This document shows, piece by piece, positions 5,544 through 5,980 of a stretch of DNA of 5,980 nt. The stretch spans positions 1-5,980 of the forward strand of contig JAGWTK010000254.1 of the NCBI GenBank assembly GCA_028876035.1, given 5' to 3'. A program made the translations under genes and the position numbers. Under the pieces are notes generated by a model, which was not told where the DNA came from, searched no databases, and worked only from the letters and a program-made list of their open reading frames with translations. Every line of letters begins with the position of its first letter. Positions within the stretch are counted from its first letter, which is position 1. This DNA is from Bacteroidota bacterium (GTDB lineage: Bacteria > Bacteroidota > Bacteroidia > Chitinophagales > Chitinophagaceae).

Positions 5544-5980
5544 ATGAAATATGTGCTGACCCTGGTGCTCATTGGTTTTTTGGCTGCCTGCAATTCTTCC
5601 GTCAACAAAAGTGAGCCAACAACCGCTGCGGCGAAAGCTGACAGTTCAGTCAATCATTCATTTATCAATGTTAGTGATTACATCGGTGGCCAGGTTACAC
5701 TGATCGTGGACACGTTCAGGTACCCGCTGACCAAAACCATCACCATTAACGGAAAGGCTACCCTCTCAGCTGCAACTGACGAGGAATTCAGGGCCATGGC
5801 GGCGCAGTTCCGCAACCCCAATATTTCCGATAGCGCGCTCAAAAAATTTTATAAAGAAACCAGCATTGCCGATCAGAGCAATGCCACAGTAACTTTCGAA
5901 TATGTATGCACAGACCCCTCACTGCCGGTACAAAAAATAGATGTTTACATCAAGGCCGATCCTGTAGATGCAGACAAAAT
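5544..5980 (+). CDS. Putative lipoprotein of unknown function, truncated by window end
   Basis: An open frame begins at the ATG at 5544 and runs without a stop to the right edge, giving 145 complete codons. The N-terminus is a lipoprotein signal: MKYVLTLVLIGFLAAC, with LAAC as the lipobox and Cys16 as the lipidated residue, so the protein is expected to be anchored in a membrane facing the periplasm or exported to the cell surface. A short S/T/A-rich spacer (17-36) follows. The mature part has alternating strands (INVSDYIGGQVTLIVDTF, 41-58; ATVTFEYVC, 114-122; IDVYIKADP, 132-140) and a helical middle (DEEFRAMAAQF, 79-89). I do not recognise the family. An ATG at 5539 is out of frame and meets a stop after two codons, which leaves 5544 as the start. 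It follows the barrel gene by 59 bp on the same strand, without a recognisable terminator between them, so it may belong to the same transcript. Confidence 0.8.
   Translation, partial: MKYVLTLVLIGFLAACNSSVNKSEPTTAAAKADSSVNHSFINVSDYIGGQVTLIVDTFRYPLTKTITINGKATLSAATDEEFRAMAAQFRNPNISDSALKKFYKETSIADQSNATVTFEYVCTDPSLPVQKIDVYIKADPVDADK

Overview
The window looks like a chromosomal segment from a member of the Bacteroidota, most likely family Chitinophagaceae. Translation starts lack Shine-Dalgarno sequences. The best promoter candidate has the Bacteroidota form TTTG-N20-TAnnTTTG. The gene families seen (a DUF4783-like secreted protein, a membrane-anchored CXXCH haem-binding protein, and an ECF sigma factor followed by a membrane-anchored beta-barrel protein) are typical of that group. 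No mobile element, CRISPR array, tRNA or rRNA was found, and the window has the character of ordinary core genome.

Left part, minus strand (1-1144): nadC (quinolinate phosphoribosyltransferase, NAD synthesis; its 3' end lies outside the window) sits downstream of a small secreted DUF4783-type protein. A clear Rho-independent terminator separates them. The T-tract of that terminator appears to double as the -33 element of a nadC promoter that would give an almost leaderless mRNA.

Middle part, plus strand (1328-3427): gpmI (cofactor-independent phosphoglycerate mutase, glycolysis) with all catalytic residues present is followed after only 10 bp by a membrane-anchored single-CXXCH haem-binding-domain protein. 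The pair ends at a strong 10-bp-stem terminator. The divergent spacer of 183 bp between the DUF4783 gene and gpmI holds a 9-bp inverted repeat, one arm of which abuts the gpmI start codon.

Right part, plus strand (3517-5980): an ECF-type sigma factor gene is followed by a 439-residue protein with a short basic cytoplasmic N-terminus, one transmembrane helix, a long T/S/N-rich then A/P-rich linker and a C-terminal outer-membrane beta-barrel-like domain. I infer a sigma-factor/envelope-sensor pair in which one polypeptide might bridge the inner and outer membranes. This is the most interesting part of the window. A lipoprotein gene of unknown function follows on the same strand and runs off the right end.
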